A stretch of DNA of 7,463 nucleotides from Candidatus Cloacimonas sp. 4484_275. Its GTDB lineage: Bacteria > Cloacimonadota > Cloacimonadia > Cloacimonadales > TCS61. The position numbers and the translations under genes are program-made. Below are positions 1 through 7,179 of the stretch, piece by piece; position 1 is the stretch's first letter, and each line of letters starts with the position of its first letter. The notes below the pieces were generated by a model. The model worked only from the letters and a program-made list of their open reading frames with translations, was not told where the DNA came from and did not search any database. Location of the stretch: positions 1 through 7,463 of the forward strand of contig NATF01000045.1 in NCBI GenBank assembly GCA_002085205.1, in the 5' to 3' direction.

Positions 1-432
1 ACTTCTTCCAGCTCGGGAATATCCGCGGATCTCGGATATGTTTTTCTAACTCCGATAAGGAATTTGAAATTGTCTGCCGCTCTCAAATATTGGGGAATTA
101 CTTCCAAAATGAACGAAGAATCAATTCAACTTCCCTTAACTTTTGAATTGGGAACAACCAAAGATTTTACCTTTTCTTCCGTCTTGCTTTCTTTATCTGG
201 CAAAGCCGTTAAAACTGAAGACAACAATGAATTAAATGCCGCTCTCGGGCTTAACTGCTCGGTTAAAGAAAAAGTTAATTTTCGGATGGGATACAAAATA
301 AATTACGATGCCGAAGATTTTTCCGCCGGTATTGGTTTTAATTTGGGAAAATTTATTATTGATTATGCTTTTATTCCGTTTGATAGCGAGCTTGATGATG
401 TTCACATGTTCGGAATCAGCTATAAATTTTAG
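1..432 (+). CDS. PorV/UPF0164-type outer-membrane beta-barrel protein, C-terminal part (partial at left edge)
   Basis: The reading frame is open from base 1 to a TAG at 430-432, giving 143 residues with no start in the window. A TTG at 64 could be taken as a start, but the frame runs on upstream with the same barrel character, so this is a truncated gene and not a short one. The sequence alternates polar and hydrophobic residues in short amphipathic strands separated by turns. An early strand contains ISADLGYVFLTP, and the protein ends GISYKF with a terminal phenylalanine, typical of outer-membrane barrels. The pattern resembles the C-terminal half of PorV/PorQ (UPF0164) proteins, which are about 300-350 residues, so roughly half is missing. 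Known PorV acts as a shuttle for T9SS cargo at the outer membrane. The neighbour 12 bases downstream encodes a protein with a T9SS-like sorting domain, which fits. The family call is from sequence style; another small barrel family is possible. Confidence 0.72.
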   Translation, partial: TSSSSGISADLGYVFLTPIRNLKLSAALKYWGITSKMNEESIQLPLTFELGTTKDFTFSSVLLSLSGKAVKTEDNNELNAALGLNCSVKEKVNFRMGYKINYDAEDFSAGIGFNLGKFIIDYAFIPFDSELDDVHMFGISYKF

Positions 433-444
433 AGGAAAAGAACA
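432..444 (+). promoter_or_regulatory. Ribosome binding site for the protease gene
   Basis: AGAGGA at 431-436 overlaps the stop of the barrel gene and lies 8 bases before the ATG at 445. It supports this start and suggests that the two genes are translated from one message. Confidence 0.6.
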
Positions 445-1836
445 ATGAAAACGCTCAAAATTTTGCTGTTTTTTATCATAATTTTTCCGGTGATGATTAA
501 CGCTTTGGATAAGGTTCCCCGCGAAATAATTGTGAAAACTTCACAACCGCTCAGAACTACCGGAAATTATTTCGGACTGCAGGCATTTGACGATTTTCTT
601 GCGGAAAAACAAGTAAAAAATGTTAAACGGATTTTACCTAAATCCGATAACAGATATTTCGTTGTTTCGTTTAAAGAAGAGCTCGATTGGAATGAAATCA
701 AAGGTATGGAGTTTGACGGAATAGAATATATCCAACCCAATTATTTGAATGAAATGTTCATTGTTCCGAATGATCCGGAATTTCAAAATCAGCAGCTCGG
801 AATGGTAAATATTCCCGAAGCTTGGAATTTTACCACCGGCGATATGAATATAATCATCGGTCTCGTGGATTCCGGCGCTCTGCTAAATCATCCCGATTTG
901 GTCGATAATATTATGGTTAATCAGTTTGAAGTGCCGGATTATCTGTTTTCACAGGTTGATAACGACGCGAACGGTCGTGTTTCTCTGAATGAATTAATCG
1001 CTTATCTTGCTGCAAGTAATTCGGATTATAATGAAGATGACGAAATCAATTATCTTGATGTAATTCATGAAAATTCACCTTTTACCGATAATATCGATCA
1101 GGATGAAAACGGTTATATAGACGATATTGTGGGATGGGATTTCGTTGATGCTCCGGATTTGGAAGATATTGCTCTCGGCGATTTTAGAGATCCGGAAAAC
1201 GATCCTACCGATGAAAATAATCACGGGACTCATGTTGCCGGAGTAATGGCGGCAAAGGGAAATAATAACGAAGGAATCAGCGGCGTTTGCTGGACGGCTA
1301 ATCTTTTGATTATGCGAGCCGGTTTTAGAACGGAAGGTTCTTCCGGCGGTTATTTGCAAGATGACGACGCGGCTGCGGCGATTATTTATGCGGCGGATAT
1401 GGGAGCTGATGTAATTAATCTTAGTTGGGGAGATGTGAATTTTTCCCAAATTATTGCCGATGCTTGTAATTATGCTTATGAAAAGGGTTCAATAATTGTT
1501 GTTGCCGCCGGTAACACGGGCTCCAACGGAGTTATGTATCCGGCCAGACTTTCCAATACTATTTCGGTGGGCTCAATTTCTGGAAATATTCCGTTATGTA
1601 CACCACCAAAGATGCTCCTCATCCGGATTTGGATTGGTATAATGTCAGTAATCACGAAAATTTACCGGTTTGGTATGAAGAACCGGTTGAACACGGCGTG
1701 CTTGCCACTTTTAATGTTTCTCCGTATTTTCCGGACGATAAGTATCTTATTAGGATTGAAATGGTTACAAACAGCGGTGTTCATTATGATTACAGAACTA
1801 CCGTTTTTATTGATCAATCACCGCCGGTTTTCATAG
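445..1836 (+). CDS. Subtilisin-like S8 serine protease, N-terminal part, truncated before the catalytic serine
   Basis: Residues 1-20 form a Sec signal peptide (MKTLK, a hydrophobic run, then a likely cut after INA). Residues about 25-105 look like a protease propeptide. The S8 domain starts near 110: catalytic Asp142 lies in VDSG, catalytic His260 in HGTHVAG, and the oxyanion-hole Asn357 in AAGNTG, followed by YPARLSNTISVGS. Between Asp and His lie a perfect EF-hand-type loop (172-183, DNDANGRVSLNE) and a second acidic loop (218-229, DQDENGYIDDIV) followed by GWDF, the latter usual in related proteases. After about residue 378 the homology stops. The remaining 85 residues to the stop at 1836 read out of frame over the coding sequence of the next entry and are probably meaningless. 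No GTSMA-type serine motif occurs in any frame here, so the product as written should be inactive. An assembly error could give the same picture. The start is backed by an AGAGGA site 8 bases upstream. Confidence 0.85.
   Translation: MKTLKILLFFIIIFPVMINALDKVPREIIVKTSQPLRTTGNYFGLQAFDDFLAEKQVKNVKRILPKSDNRYFVVSFKEELDWNEIKGMEFDGIEYIQPNYLNEMFIVPNDPEFQNQQLGMVNIPEAWNFTTGDMNIIIGLVDSGALLNHPDLVDNIMVNQFEVPDYLFSQVDNDANGRVSLNELIAYLAASNSDYNEDDEINYLDVIHENSPFTDNIDQDENGYIDDIVGWDFVDAPDLEDIALGDFRDPENDPTDENNHGTHVAGVMAAKGNNNEGISGVCWTANLLIMRAGFRTEGSSGGYLQDDDAAAAIIYAADMGADVINLSWGDVNFSQIIADACNYAYEKGSIIVVAAGNTGSNGVMYPARLSNTISVGSISGNIPLCTPPKMLLIRIWIGIMSVITKIYRFGMKNRLNTACLPLLMFLRIFRTISILLGLKWLQTAVFIMITELPFLLINHRRFS
1570..1596 (+). 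other. Junction where the protease reading frame changes and the serine region is missing
   Basis: Frame 1 reads protease-like sequence up to VGSIS (about 1578). Frame 3, open from 1515 after a TAA at 1512-1514, reads plausible domain sequence from about 1578 (FWKYSVMYTTKDAPHPD). The change is to the -1 frame. In subtilisins the VGA/VGS strand is followed about 40 residues later by the catalytic serine, then the rest of the catalytic domain. Here the sequence passes directly into a post-protease beta domain, so material has been lost and not merely shifted. I see no slippery heptamer in the correct phase that would argue for programmed frameshifting. Confidence 0.7.
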
Positions 1837-4367
1837 ATTCTTTGGCTGCACCGATGAAAAGATATGATGCCGAAACGCCGGTTTATTATATTCAAGCTGT
1901 TTATGACGAACCTGTAAACTTGCGCATTGATTGCCATATCGCAGGTCAAGTTTATCCGGTTTACGGTGCGTTTTTGGATTCTATTCAAGTGGTCAAACTT
2001 CCGGAAAATTTGCCGAACGGAGAGTGTAGTTTTGAATTAACCGCCGTAACCGGAATTTTTGAAGTTGTCGGTTCTCCGACCGTAGGATATTCTTTGGAAG
2101 AAAAACACATATTCGGACAGTCGTTCTATCCGCACGATCTCGGTTATGCAAATCCGGATTTTCATTTGGATGTAATGGGAACTATCGGGGATTCTCTTGC
2201 ACTTTTTGAAGCTGATACTCTTTCTTTGTATCCTACCGATGATTTTATTTGGACGATTAAGAGTGTTTACGGAAGCGCTTTGATAGATTATGACGAATTT
2301 GGTCCGGCTAACGACGGAATTCAGGAATTAGCGGCTATTCACAATATGAATGTGTTGCGAAATGATACGCTGTTCACGGCGAAAGTAATTAGTCTGAACA
2401 GAAGAACGGAAAATTCATTCAATAATAACGGTGTTCCCGAATATGTTCTTTTGAATCCGACTACTTCCAAAGTAAAGAATGATTTTGTAAACCAAATAGT
2501 ATTGGATAACTTGGACGGAGATTCTTTTCCCGATCTTCTTGCGGCTGATTATGACGGCGATATAATGATTTTTGAAATTAATCCGGAAATGTCTTTTATT
2601 ACCGATTTAACCACAATGGAGCACCAGCATTTTGAAACTTTTGACCCTGTTTGGCTTGATAATTTGCCCGTAACCAATGCTTTCTATTTGGCCGCCGGAA
2701 ATTTTACCGGTCACACCGACAATATAAAGGATTTTTGCATCGGAGGATTTATTCAGAATTTGGCTAATCCGGCGAAATCTTTTTCCTACTTCCGTTTTTA
2801 TCAAAACAACGGTTATGATAATCGGTATGAAATAATAGGAGATTTGAGCTTTGACGATGTGGAAAAGAATAATTCCATCGCAGTTGCCGATTTAAACGGC
2901 GATGGCGACGATGAGATAGTTCTTTCGCTTCCTCCCAATTTGTATGTTGTGGATTATGTGGACGGACAGTTTATTCCGATTTGGCGAGGAGAATCGGCGG
3001 CTTCTTTTTCCAATGTGATTACAGCCGTTTCCCAAAGCGAGACGGAGAATTCCTATATTCTTGTTGATGTGAATGACGGCGGAACTTTAAAAAGCGGAGT
3101 GGTTTATTATCGAAATGCGGAAGATTTAACCGGACCTCCGACGCCGGGGCAATTCAAGGTAATGCCGATAGACCAATCGATTGTCTCTTTGAGTTGGGAA
3201 AATCTTTCGGGAATTGATTATTACAATATTTACCGAAAATACAATAACACTATTCAATTGATTGATTCCACGGAAGAGAACAGCTATTTGGATGTAAATC
3301 TTCCCGAGAGTGTAACGCCCGGCGATACGATTTATTATCAAATCACATCATACAGCGAAAATTTTATTCCTCACGAAAGTTTACCTTCATTGTGGAAACA
3401 AGCCGTTCCGAATTATATTCCGCAACTTCTTGAGATTGAAATGAACTCCGATTATGAATTGAAATTGCAATTTGATATTGAACTTGCCAACGATGCGATA
3501 AATACAACGCATTATCAACTTTTTGTAGTTGATTCCCTTTCCGACGAAACCAGAATGGATTCAATCGGATTACCGACTTCCGGAATTTTTACCGAAATGA
3601 AAACCGGCATACTTCTCAGATTCAGAAAACCGATTCCGCCGCAACCGGAAGAGGAAGCAATTCGTCATTGTTATCTGAATATTAACGGAGTTACCGGCGC
3701 GACCGGCGTTCCTTTGGCGAACGGGAATTACGAATTTCAATATAAATTGGATACGAATTCTCCCTATATTGTCGATTACGAGATAATAGACCGTCAAACC
3801 GTAAAAATAATTTTTTCGGAGCCGTTGGACATCGTAACAGCGGAAGATATTTCTAATTTTAGATTGGAAACTCCTTTGATAGATGCCGACAATAAAATTC
3901 TGGAAACGATTTATCAATCCGAACCGCCTCTTTCGTCGGTGGTTTTGGAGATGAAAGAGGATTTGAAGTATTCTAATCAACCGTATTTTTTGCGGGTTTT
4001 CAATGTAACCGATACTTATGGAAACGAAATTTCCAACAGCGGAAATAAATGTCAGTTTTATCTTTCAAACATAAAAAATCTTGATCATATGATAGTTTAT
4101 CCAAATCCCGTAGATGTATCAAAAGAAACATTTGATCAGGTTAATTTCATCAACCTTCCGTTGGAAAAAACCGGCGAACTTAAAATCTTTAATTTAAACG
4201 GAGATCTTGTTTACGAAGAAAAATTGGGACCTTATCACAATGCTTCCCAATCTGCCGTTTGGCGTTTGGAAAATAAAGCGGGCAAACAAGTTTCTTCCGG
4301 AATGTATTTTTATGTGATTAAAATGGGAAAAGATATTAAAAGAGGAAAAGTTGCCGTGATAAATTAA
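1596..4367 (+). CDS. C-terminal part of the S8 protease: beta domains, FG-GAP repeats, Ig/FN3-like domains and T9SS-type sorting domain
   Basis: This frame gives 923 residues from the first ATG. That ATG has no good ribosome site or signal peptide, so it is probably an internal codon of the original protease gene. Residues 1-75 resemble the beta module often found after the catalytic domain of surface S8 proteases (WYNVS, HGVLATFNVS, KYLIRIEMV, then FIDQSPP). FG-GAP/VCBS-type calcium-binding repeats are at 302-327 (LDNLDGDSFPDLLAADYDGD) and 428-452 (VADLNGDGDDEIVLS), with a weaker one near 364-384, suggesting a beta-propeller segment. A fibronectin-III-like domain follows at about 513-590 (SLSWENLSGIDYYNIYRK). 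Two Ig/SbsA-like domains follow at about 604-822, the second with NSPYIVDYEI and VKIIFSEPL. Residues 829-923 are a T9SS type A-like sorting domain (VYPNPVD, LKIFNLNGDLVYE, SGMYFYVIKMG, RGKVAVIN). Known T9SS cargoes use such a domain to cross the outer membrane. Cell-surface location is inferred. Confidence 0.82.
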   Translation: MYTTKDAPHPDLDWYNVSNHENLPVWYEEPVEHGVLATFNVSPYFPDDKYLIRIEMVTNSGVHYDYRTTVFIDQSPPVFIDSLAAPMKRYDAETPVYYIQAVYDEPVNLRIDCHIAGQVYPVYGAFLDSIQVVKLPENLPNGECSFELTAVTGIFEVVGSPTVGYSLEEKHIFGQSFYPHDLGYANPDFHLDVMGTIGDSLALFEADTLSLYPTDDFIWTIKSVYGSALIDYDEFGPANDGIQELAAIHNMNVLRNDTLFTAKVISLNRRTENSFNNNGVPEYVLLNPTTSKVKNDFVNQIVLDNLDGDSFPDLLAADYDGDIMIFEINPEMSFITDLTTMEHQHFETFDPVWLDNLPVTNAFYLAAGNFTGHTDNIKDFCIGGFIQNLANPAKSFSYFRFYQNNGYDNRYEIIGDLSFDDVEKNNSIAVADLNGDGDDEIVLSLPPNLYVVDYVDGQFIPIWRGESAASFSNVITAVSQSETENSYILVDVNDGGTLKSGVVYYRNAEDLTGPPTPGQFKVMPIDQSIVSLSWENLSGIDYYNIYRKYNNTIQLIDSTEENSYLDVNLPESVTPGDTIYYQITSYSENFIPHESLPSLWKQAVPNYIPQLLEIEMNSDYELKLQFDIELANDAINTTHYQLFVVDSLSDETRMDSIGLPTSGIFTEMKTGILLRFRKPIPPQPEEEAIRHCYLNINGVTGATGVPLANGNYEFQYKLDTNSPYIVDYEIIDRQTVKIIFSEPLDIVTAEDISNFRLETPLIDADNKILETIYQSEPPLSSVVLEMKEDLKYSNQPYFLRVFNVTDTYGNEISNSGNKCQFYLSNIKNLDHMIVYPNPVDVSKETFDQVNFINLPLEKTGELKIFNLNGDLVYEEKLGPYHNASQSAVWRLENKAGKQVSSGMYFYVIKMGKDIKRGKVAVIN
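4080..4364 (+). other. T9SS/Por-type C-terminal sorting domain region
   Basis: The last 95 residues of the protease locus carry the hallmarks of the family: an opening YPNP motif, a middle strand with IFNLNGDLVYEE, then W-x-L-x-N-K-A-G-K-x-V-S-S-GMYFYVIK, and a basic KRGKVAVIN end. In Bacteroidota such domains direct export through the type IX system. In Cloacimonadota-like genomes they are also widespread, where the secretion route is less well established. Confidence 0.8.
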
Positions 4368-4368
4368 A

Positions 4369-4445
4369 CTGAAAATTCCAGGTGTTGCGGAGTGAATTTG
4401 CAAGAAAAAACAGACGAGGAAACATCCCGTTGAAAGGAGAGAACA
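4369..4445. other. Gap between the protease locus and the downstream gene cluster
   Basis: This is the only sizeable non-coding stretch in the window. It holds a strong ribosome binding site at its right end, and otherwise nothing I can support. There is no GC-rich hairpin with a T-run and no clear -35/-10 pair. A promoter for the downstream genes could lie here but is not recognisable. Confidence 0.5.
4434..4440 (+). promoter_or_regulatory. Strong ribosome binding site for the helical repeat protein
   Basis: AAGGAGA sits 5 bases before the ATG at 4446. It is the best Shine-Dalgarno match in the window and fixes the start of the gene. Confidence 0.75.
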
Positions 4446-5258
4446 ATGATTTCTTTGGATTGGAAAGAAAGATTAAAAAAAGACACTATTGATTTCTATG
4501 AGAGAAAACTTCCTCAAAAAGATTACGATATTGATATTATTTATAATGCTTATCCCGAACGAATTGATAATAAAATTCCTCAAGCCGTTATCACTTTTGT
4601 GGGGAAAAATTTAGCGGCTAAATTGGCAAAAGAGGCAGATAAATATTACGAATTTTATGATTATCTTCTCAATAAAAAGGAAGAAAACGGAACCATAATT
4701 TTCGCTTATATTATGTCCCGCGCGATAAGAAAAAAACCGGAAGTATATTTGAAATATTTGGAAAAAATTCTCACAGCCGTTAAAGACCAAAAGAGTTGTA
4801 ATTTGATTATGGATAAAGCAATTTTTCCGATAGTGAAAAAAAAGCCGAAAGAGTATTTGGACACGATTATAAAATGGATTGACCTGGAAAACAAATATCT
4901 GATTAACAGCATCAACAAATTGCTTATAAAGTTAATTCATACGGAACCGGAATTGGCAAAATATATCTTTGGAAAGCTGGAAACTTCCTGGCTTTATGCC
5001 ACACCCGATATTATCAAATTGAATTCTTCGATTCTGAAAGAAATCTACAAAACCAATCCCGATTTTTATTTTTCCGTCTATGAAAACTACAAGATGACGC
5101 GAAATCCTGTTTTTGCCGAAATTTTGGGCGGAGCAATCTGCTGTTATCACGAAACGATTGATAAAATTGTGAAGAATTGGTCGAAAAGCGGAAACATAAA
5201 ATTGAAAAAGATTGGTATTCATTGCCAAAAATTATTGCGAAGAAAGGAATCAAAATAA
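4446..5258 (+). CDS. Helical HEAT-like repeat protein of unknown function
   Basis: I do not recognise this 270-residue protein. It is lysine-rich and reads as almost entirely alpha-helical, with no signal peptide or membrane segment, so it is probably cytoplasmic. Four units share a pattern of a hydrophobic helix, a basic or polar pair, a proline, then a second aromatic helix: RAIRKKPEVYLKYL (proline 98), FPIVKKKPKEYLDTI (134), IKLIHTEPELAKYI (168) and LKEIYKTNPDFYFSV (205). The prolines are spaced 36, 34 and 37 residues apart, which fits HEAT- or ALK-type two-helix repeats. Such superhelices bind proteins or nucleic acids; AlkD-type DNA glycosylases are one example, but I see no residue set that proves that activity. 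The start has a strong AAGGAGA site. The stop TAA overlaps the greA ATG by one base, so the two are likely co-translated. A conserved hypothetical is the safest label. Confidence 0.75.
   Translation: MISLDWKERLKKDTIDFYERKLPQKDYDIDIIYNAYPERIDNKIPQAVITFVGKNLAAKLAKEADKYYEFYDYLLNKKEENGTIIFAYIMSRAIRKKPEVYLKYLEKILTAVKDQKSCNLIMDKAIFPIVKKKPKEYLDTIIKWIDLENKYLINSINKLLIKLIHTEPELAKYIFGKLETSWLYATPDIIKLNSSILKEIYKTNPDFYFSVYENYKMTRNPVFAEILGGAICCYHETIDKIVKNWSKSGNIKLKKIGIHCQKLLRRKESK
5242..5248 (+). promoter_or_regulatory. Ribosome binding site deciding the greA start
   Basis: GAAAGGA inside the end of the upstream gene lies 9 bases before the ATG at 5258. It favours this start over codons further upstream in the same open frame, and the protein then begins MPEYITKEG, as usual for GreA. 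Confidence 0.65.
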
Positions 5259-5728
5259 TGCCCGAATACATTACCAAAGAAGGAATGCAAAGAATTCGGA
5301 AAAGAATGCAGGAATTAATTGAAGAAAGACCGCATATCATGAAACAAGTGGTCACGGCTCGTGAAATGGGAGATTTGAGCGAAAATGCCGAATATCACGC
5401 CGCCCGAGAGAAGCAAAGAAATTTGGAAAACGAATATAATTATCTGAAAAGCAGAGTTGCCAAATTGCAAGTTATTGATACTGACAAAATTTCCAAAGAT
5501 GCGGTTCGTTTCGGCGCATTTGTTACCATCAAAGAAATTGCCACCGGGAATATTTTGAAAAAAAGAATTGTTGGCGTCGATGAAATCTTCGAAACAAATG
5601 ACGGTTACGAAAGAATTTCGTTAGCGTCTCCCATCGGAAAAGCTATGATTGGAAAGAAAGTCGGCGATCATTTTGTGGTAAAAGCTCCGATCGGAGATCG
5701 AGAATTTGAAATTTTGGAAATAAAATAA
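5258..5728 (+). CDS. greA: Transcription elongation factor GreA
   Basis: This 156-residue protein matches GreA in length (E. coli GreA has 158) and layout. GreA enters the secondary channel of stalled, backtracked RNA polymerase and stimulates cleavage of the RNA 3' end, letting elongation resume. Residues 1-75 form the N-terminal coiled coil, with the signature REMGDLSENAEYHAARE at 35-51. The tip acidic residues, Asp39 and Glu42, are present and match the catalytic Asp41/Glu44 of E. coli. Residues about 80-156 are the FKBP-like C-terminal domain, which docks on polymerase, with the conserved ASPIGKAMIGKKVGD at 123-137. The presence of the acidic tip pair and the GDLSENAEYH signature favours GreA over the GreA/GreB-like inhibitor Gfh1. 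The open frame extends upstream to 5177, but the ATG at 5258 has a ribosome site and matches the family N-terminus. It overlaps the previous stop as TAATG, suggesting translational coupling. The M18 peptidase follows 12 bases later. Confidence 0.96.
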   Translation: MPEYITKEGMQRIRKRMQELIEERPHIMKQVVTAREMGDLSENAEYHAAREKQRNLENEYNYLKSRVAKLQVIDTDKISKDAVRFGAFVTIKEIATGNILKKRIVGVDEIFETNDGYERISLASPIGKAMIGKKVGDHFVVKAPIGDREFEILEIK

Positions 5729-5734
5729 GAGGTG
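5728..5734 (+). promoter_or_regulatory. Ribosome binding site deciding the aminopeptidase start
   Basis: AGAGGTG is 6 bases before the ATG at 5741. The GTG within it at 5732 is in frame and could be mistaken for a start, but using it would put the start inside the ribosome site. The ATG at 5741 is therefore preferred. Confidence 0.75.
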
Positions 5735-5740
5735 TTAAAA

Positions 5741-7168
5741 ATGAAAAAAACAAACAAAGCGGAAGATTTAAGAAAAAAACTTACTTATAAACGCAAAAAT
5801 TTTTGGGAAGCCGCTTCCGAACAAGAAGTGAAAAAAGCGTTTGATTTTGCCGAAGACTACAAAGCATTTTTGAATTTATGCAAAACCGACCGCGAAACGA
5901 TTTCTTATTTTGAGGAACTACTCGCGAAAAAAGGGTTCGCTAATTTGGATGATAATCCGCAAGGGAAAAAAATCTTCCGAATTTCCCGCAAAAAAAATGC
6001 CGCCATTGCCGTTATCGGAAAAAGACCCGTGAAAGAAGGCGTGAATTTGGTCGTTTCTCATATTGATTCACCCAGAGTGGATTTGAAGCAAAATCCGTTG
6101 CATGAAGACGGAACCACCCAACTCGGAATTTTGAAAACCCATTATTACGGCGGAATAAAAAAATATCAATGGATGTCCACTCCTTTGGCTATTCATGGAG
6201 TTTTTGTTAAGCAAAACGGCGAAACGATTTCCGTTTCAATCGGCGAAGAGGAAGACGAACCTGTTTTCGTAATGCCGGATTTACTTCCGCATTTAGCTCG
6301 TAAAGAGCAATATACTAAAAAAATCGGAGAAGCGGTTGCCGCTCATCATATGAATATTGTTTTTAATTCCGTTCCTTTTTTGGAAAAGGAAAACAAAGAA
6401 ATCAAAGAAGCCGTTAAATTGAATGCGCTTATTTTGTTGAACGAAAAATACGGAATTATCGAGGAAGATTTTCTCAGCGCCGAGTTGGAAGTTGTGCCCG
6501 CCGGAAAAGCTCGTGACGCCGGAATTGATAAAAGTATGGTTCTCGGATACGGACAAGATGACAGAATTTGCGCTTATACTTCCGCCAACGCTATTTTTGA
6601 TATTTCCGCAAATGATAAAACCGCAATAGTTTATTTGGCGGATAAAGAAGAAATCGGGAGCGAAGGAAACACCGGCGCCAAATCTATTTTTATTTTGGAT
6701 TTTATTGCCGATTTGTTGAAATATAACGGTGAAGCGTATGACAGCGCTACTTTGCGAAAAACTTTGATTAACAGCCAAATTCTTTCTGCCGATGTAAATG
6801 CCGCCATCAATCCGAATTTCCCGAGTGTTCACGAAAATGAAAATGCAGTTCATCTCGGTTTTGGTGTTAGTGTAACCAAATTTACGGGCGCCGGAGGAAA
6901 AAGCGGTTCCAACGATGCCAACGCGGAATTCAACGCCAAAATTATCGGAATATTCAATGCGGAAGGAGTAAATTGGCAAATCGGAGCTTTGGGAAAAGTC
7001 GACGAAGGCGGTGGCGGAACGATTGCCAAATATATGGCCGAATACGGAGCGGAAGTCATCGATTGCGGTCCGGGACTTTTGGGGATGCATTCGCTTTACG
7101 AATTATCCAGCAAGGCGGACTTGTATTCTTCTTACAAAGCATATAAAGCCTTTTTTGAAAAAGCGTAA
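5741..7168 (+). CDS. M18-family metalloaminopeptidase (aminopeptidase I / aspartyl aminopeptidase type)
   Basis: This 475-residue protein is a full-length M18 peptidase. These are cytoplasmic, two-metal (usually zinc) enzymes forming large tetrahedral complexes that remove N-terminal residues from peptides, often acidic ones. The expected metal and catalytic positions are present in order: His107 in VVSHIDSPRVD with the neighbouring Asp109, Asp273/Asp274 in GQDDRICAY, Glu303-Glu304 in DKEEIGSEG, Asp351 in SADVNAA, and His450 in GMHSLYELSS near the C-terminus. The EEIGS and GMHS-x-x-E motifs are characteristic. The length is near the clostridial and spirochaete 'aminopeptidase 1' subgroup of about 460-475 residues, longer than the E. 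coli-type M42 relatives. There is no signal peptide, consistent with a role in peptide turnover inside the cell. The exact substrate preference cannot be read from sequence. It lies between greA and a BamD-like gene, 12 and 11 bases away, and is probably in the same operon. Confidence 0.94.
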   Translation: MKKTNKAEDLRKKLTYKRKNFWEAASEQEVKKAFDFAEDYKAFLNLCKTDRETISYFEELLAKKGFANLDDNPQGKKIFRISRKKNAAIAVIGKRPVKEGVNLVVSHIDSPRVDLKQNPLHEDGTTQLGILKTHYYGGIKKYQWMSTPLAIHGVFVKQNGETISVSIGEEEDEPVFVMPDLLPHLARKEQYTKKIGEAVAAHHMNIVFNSVPFLEKENKEIKEAVKLNALILLNEKYGIIEEDFLSAELEVVPAGKARDAGIDKSMVLGYGQDDRICAYTSANAIFDISANDKTAIVYLADKEEIGSEGNTGAKSIFILDFIADLLKYNGEAYDSATLRKTLINSQILSADVNAAINPNFPSVHENENAVHLGFGVSVTKFTGAGGKSGSNDANAEFNAKIIGIFNAEGVNWQIGALGKVDEGGGGTIAKYMAEYGAEVIDCGPGLLGMHSLYELSSKADLYSSYKAYKAFFEKA

Positions 7169-7179
7169 ACGGAAGCGAT

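Noticed and set aside
64..66. TTG as the start of a short 122-residue gene
   Set aside because: The frame is open to the window edge with continuous barrel-like sequence upstream, so this is an internal codon of a truncated gene.
1658..1664. A AAT TTA slippery-type heptamer, considered as a programmed -1 frameshift site joining the two protease frames
   Set aside because: It is in phase with the downstream frame and not the upstream one, and it lies after the protease homology has ended. Frameshifting also would not restore the missing serine region.
3570..3980. A 136-codon - strand open frame inside the protease C-terminal gene
   Set aside because: It is opposite well-supported Ig-like domain sequence, has no ribosome site that I can see, and its product is arginine-rich without domain features.
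4373..4399. AAATTC/GAATTT inverted repeat after the protease stop, considered as a terminator
   Set aside because: The stem is only 6 AT-rich pairs around a 15-base loop and there is no T-run after it, so it is not a credible intrinsic terminator.
6293..7090. A 265-codon open frame on the - strand inside the M18 peptidase gene
   Set aside because: It lies antisense to a strongly supported enzyme whose catalytic motifs span the same bases. Its product is of low-complexity composition (rich in F, N, I, S) with no recognisable motif, typical of an antisense shadow.
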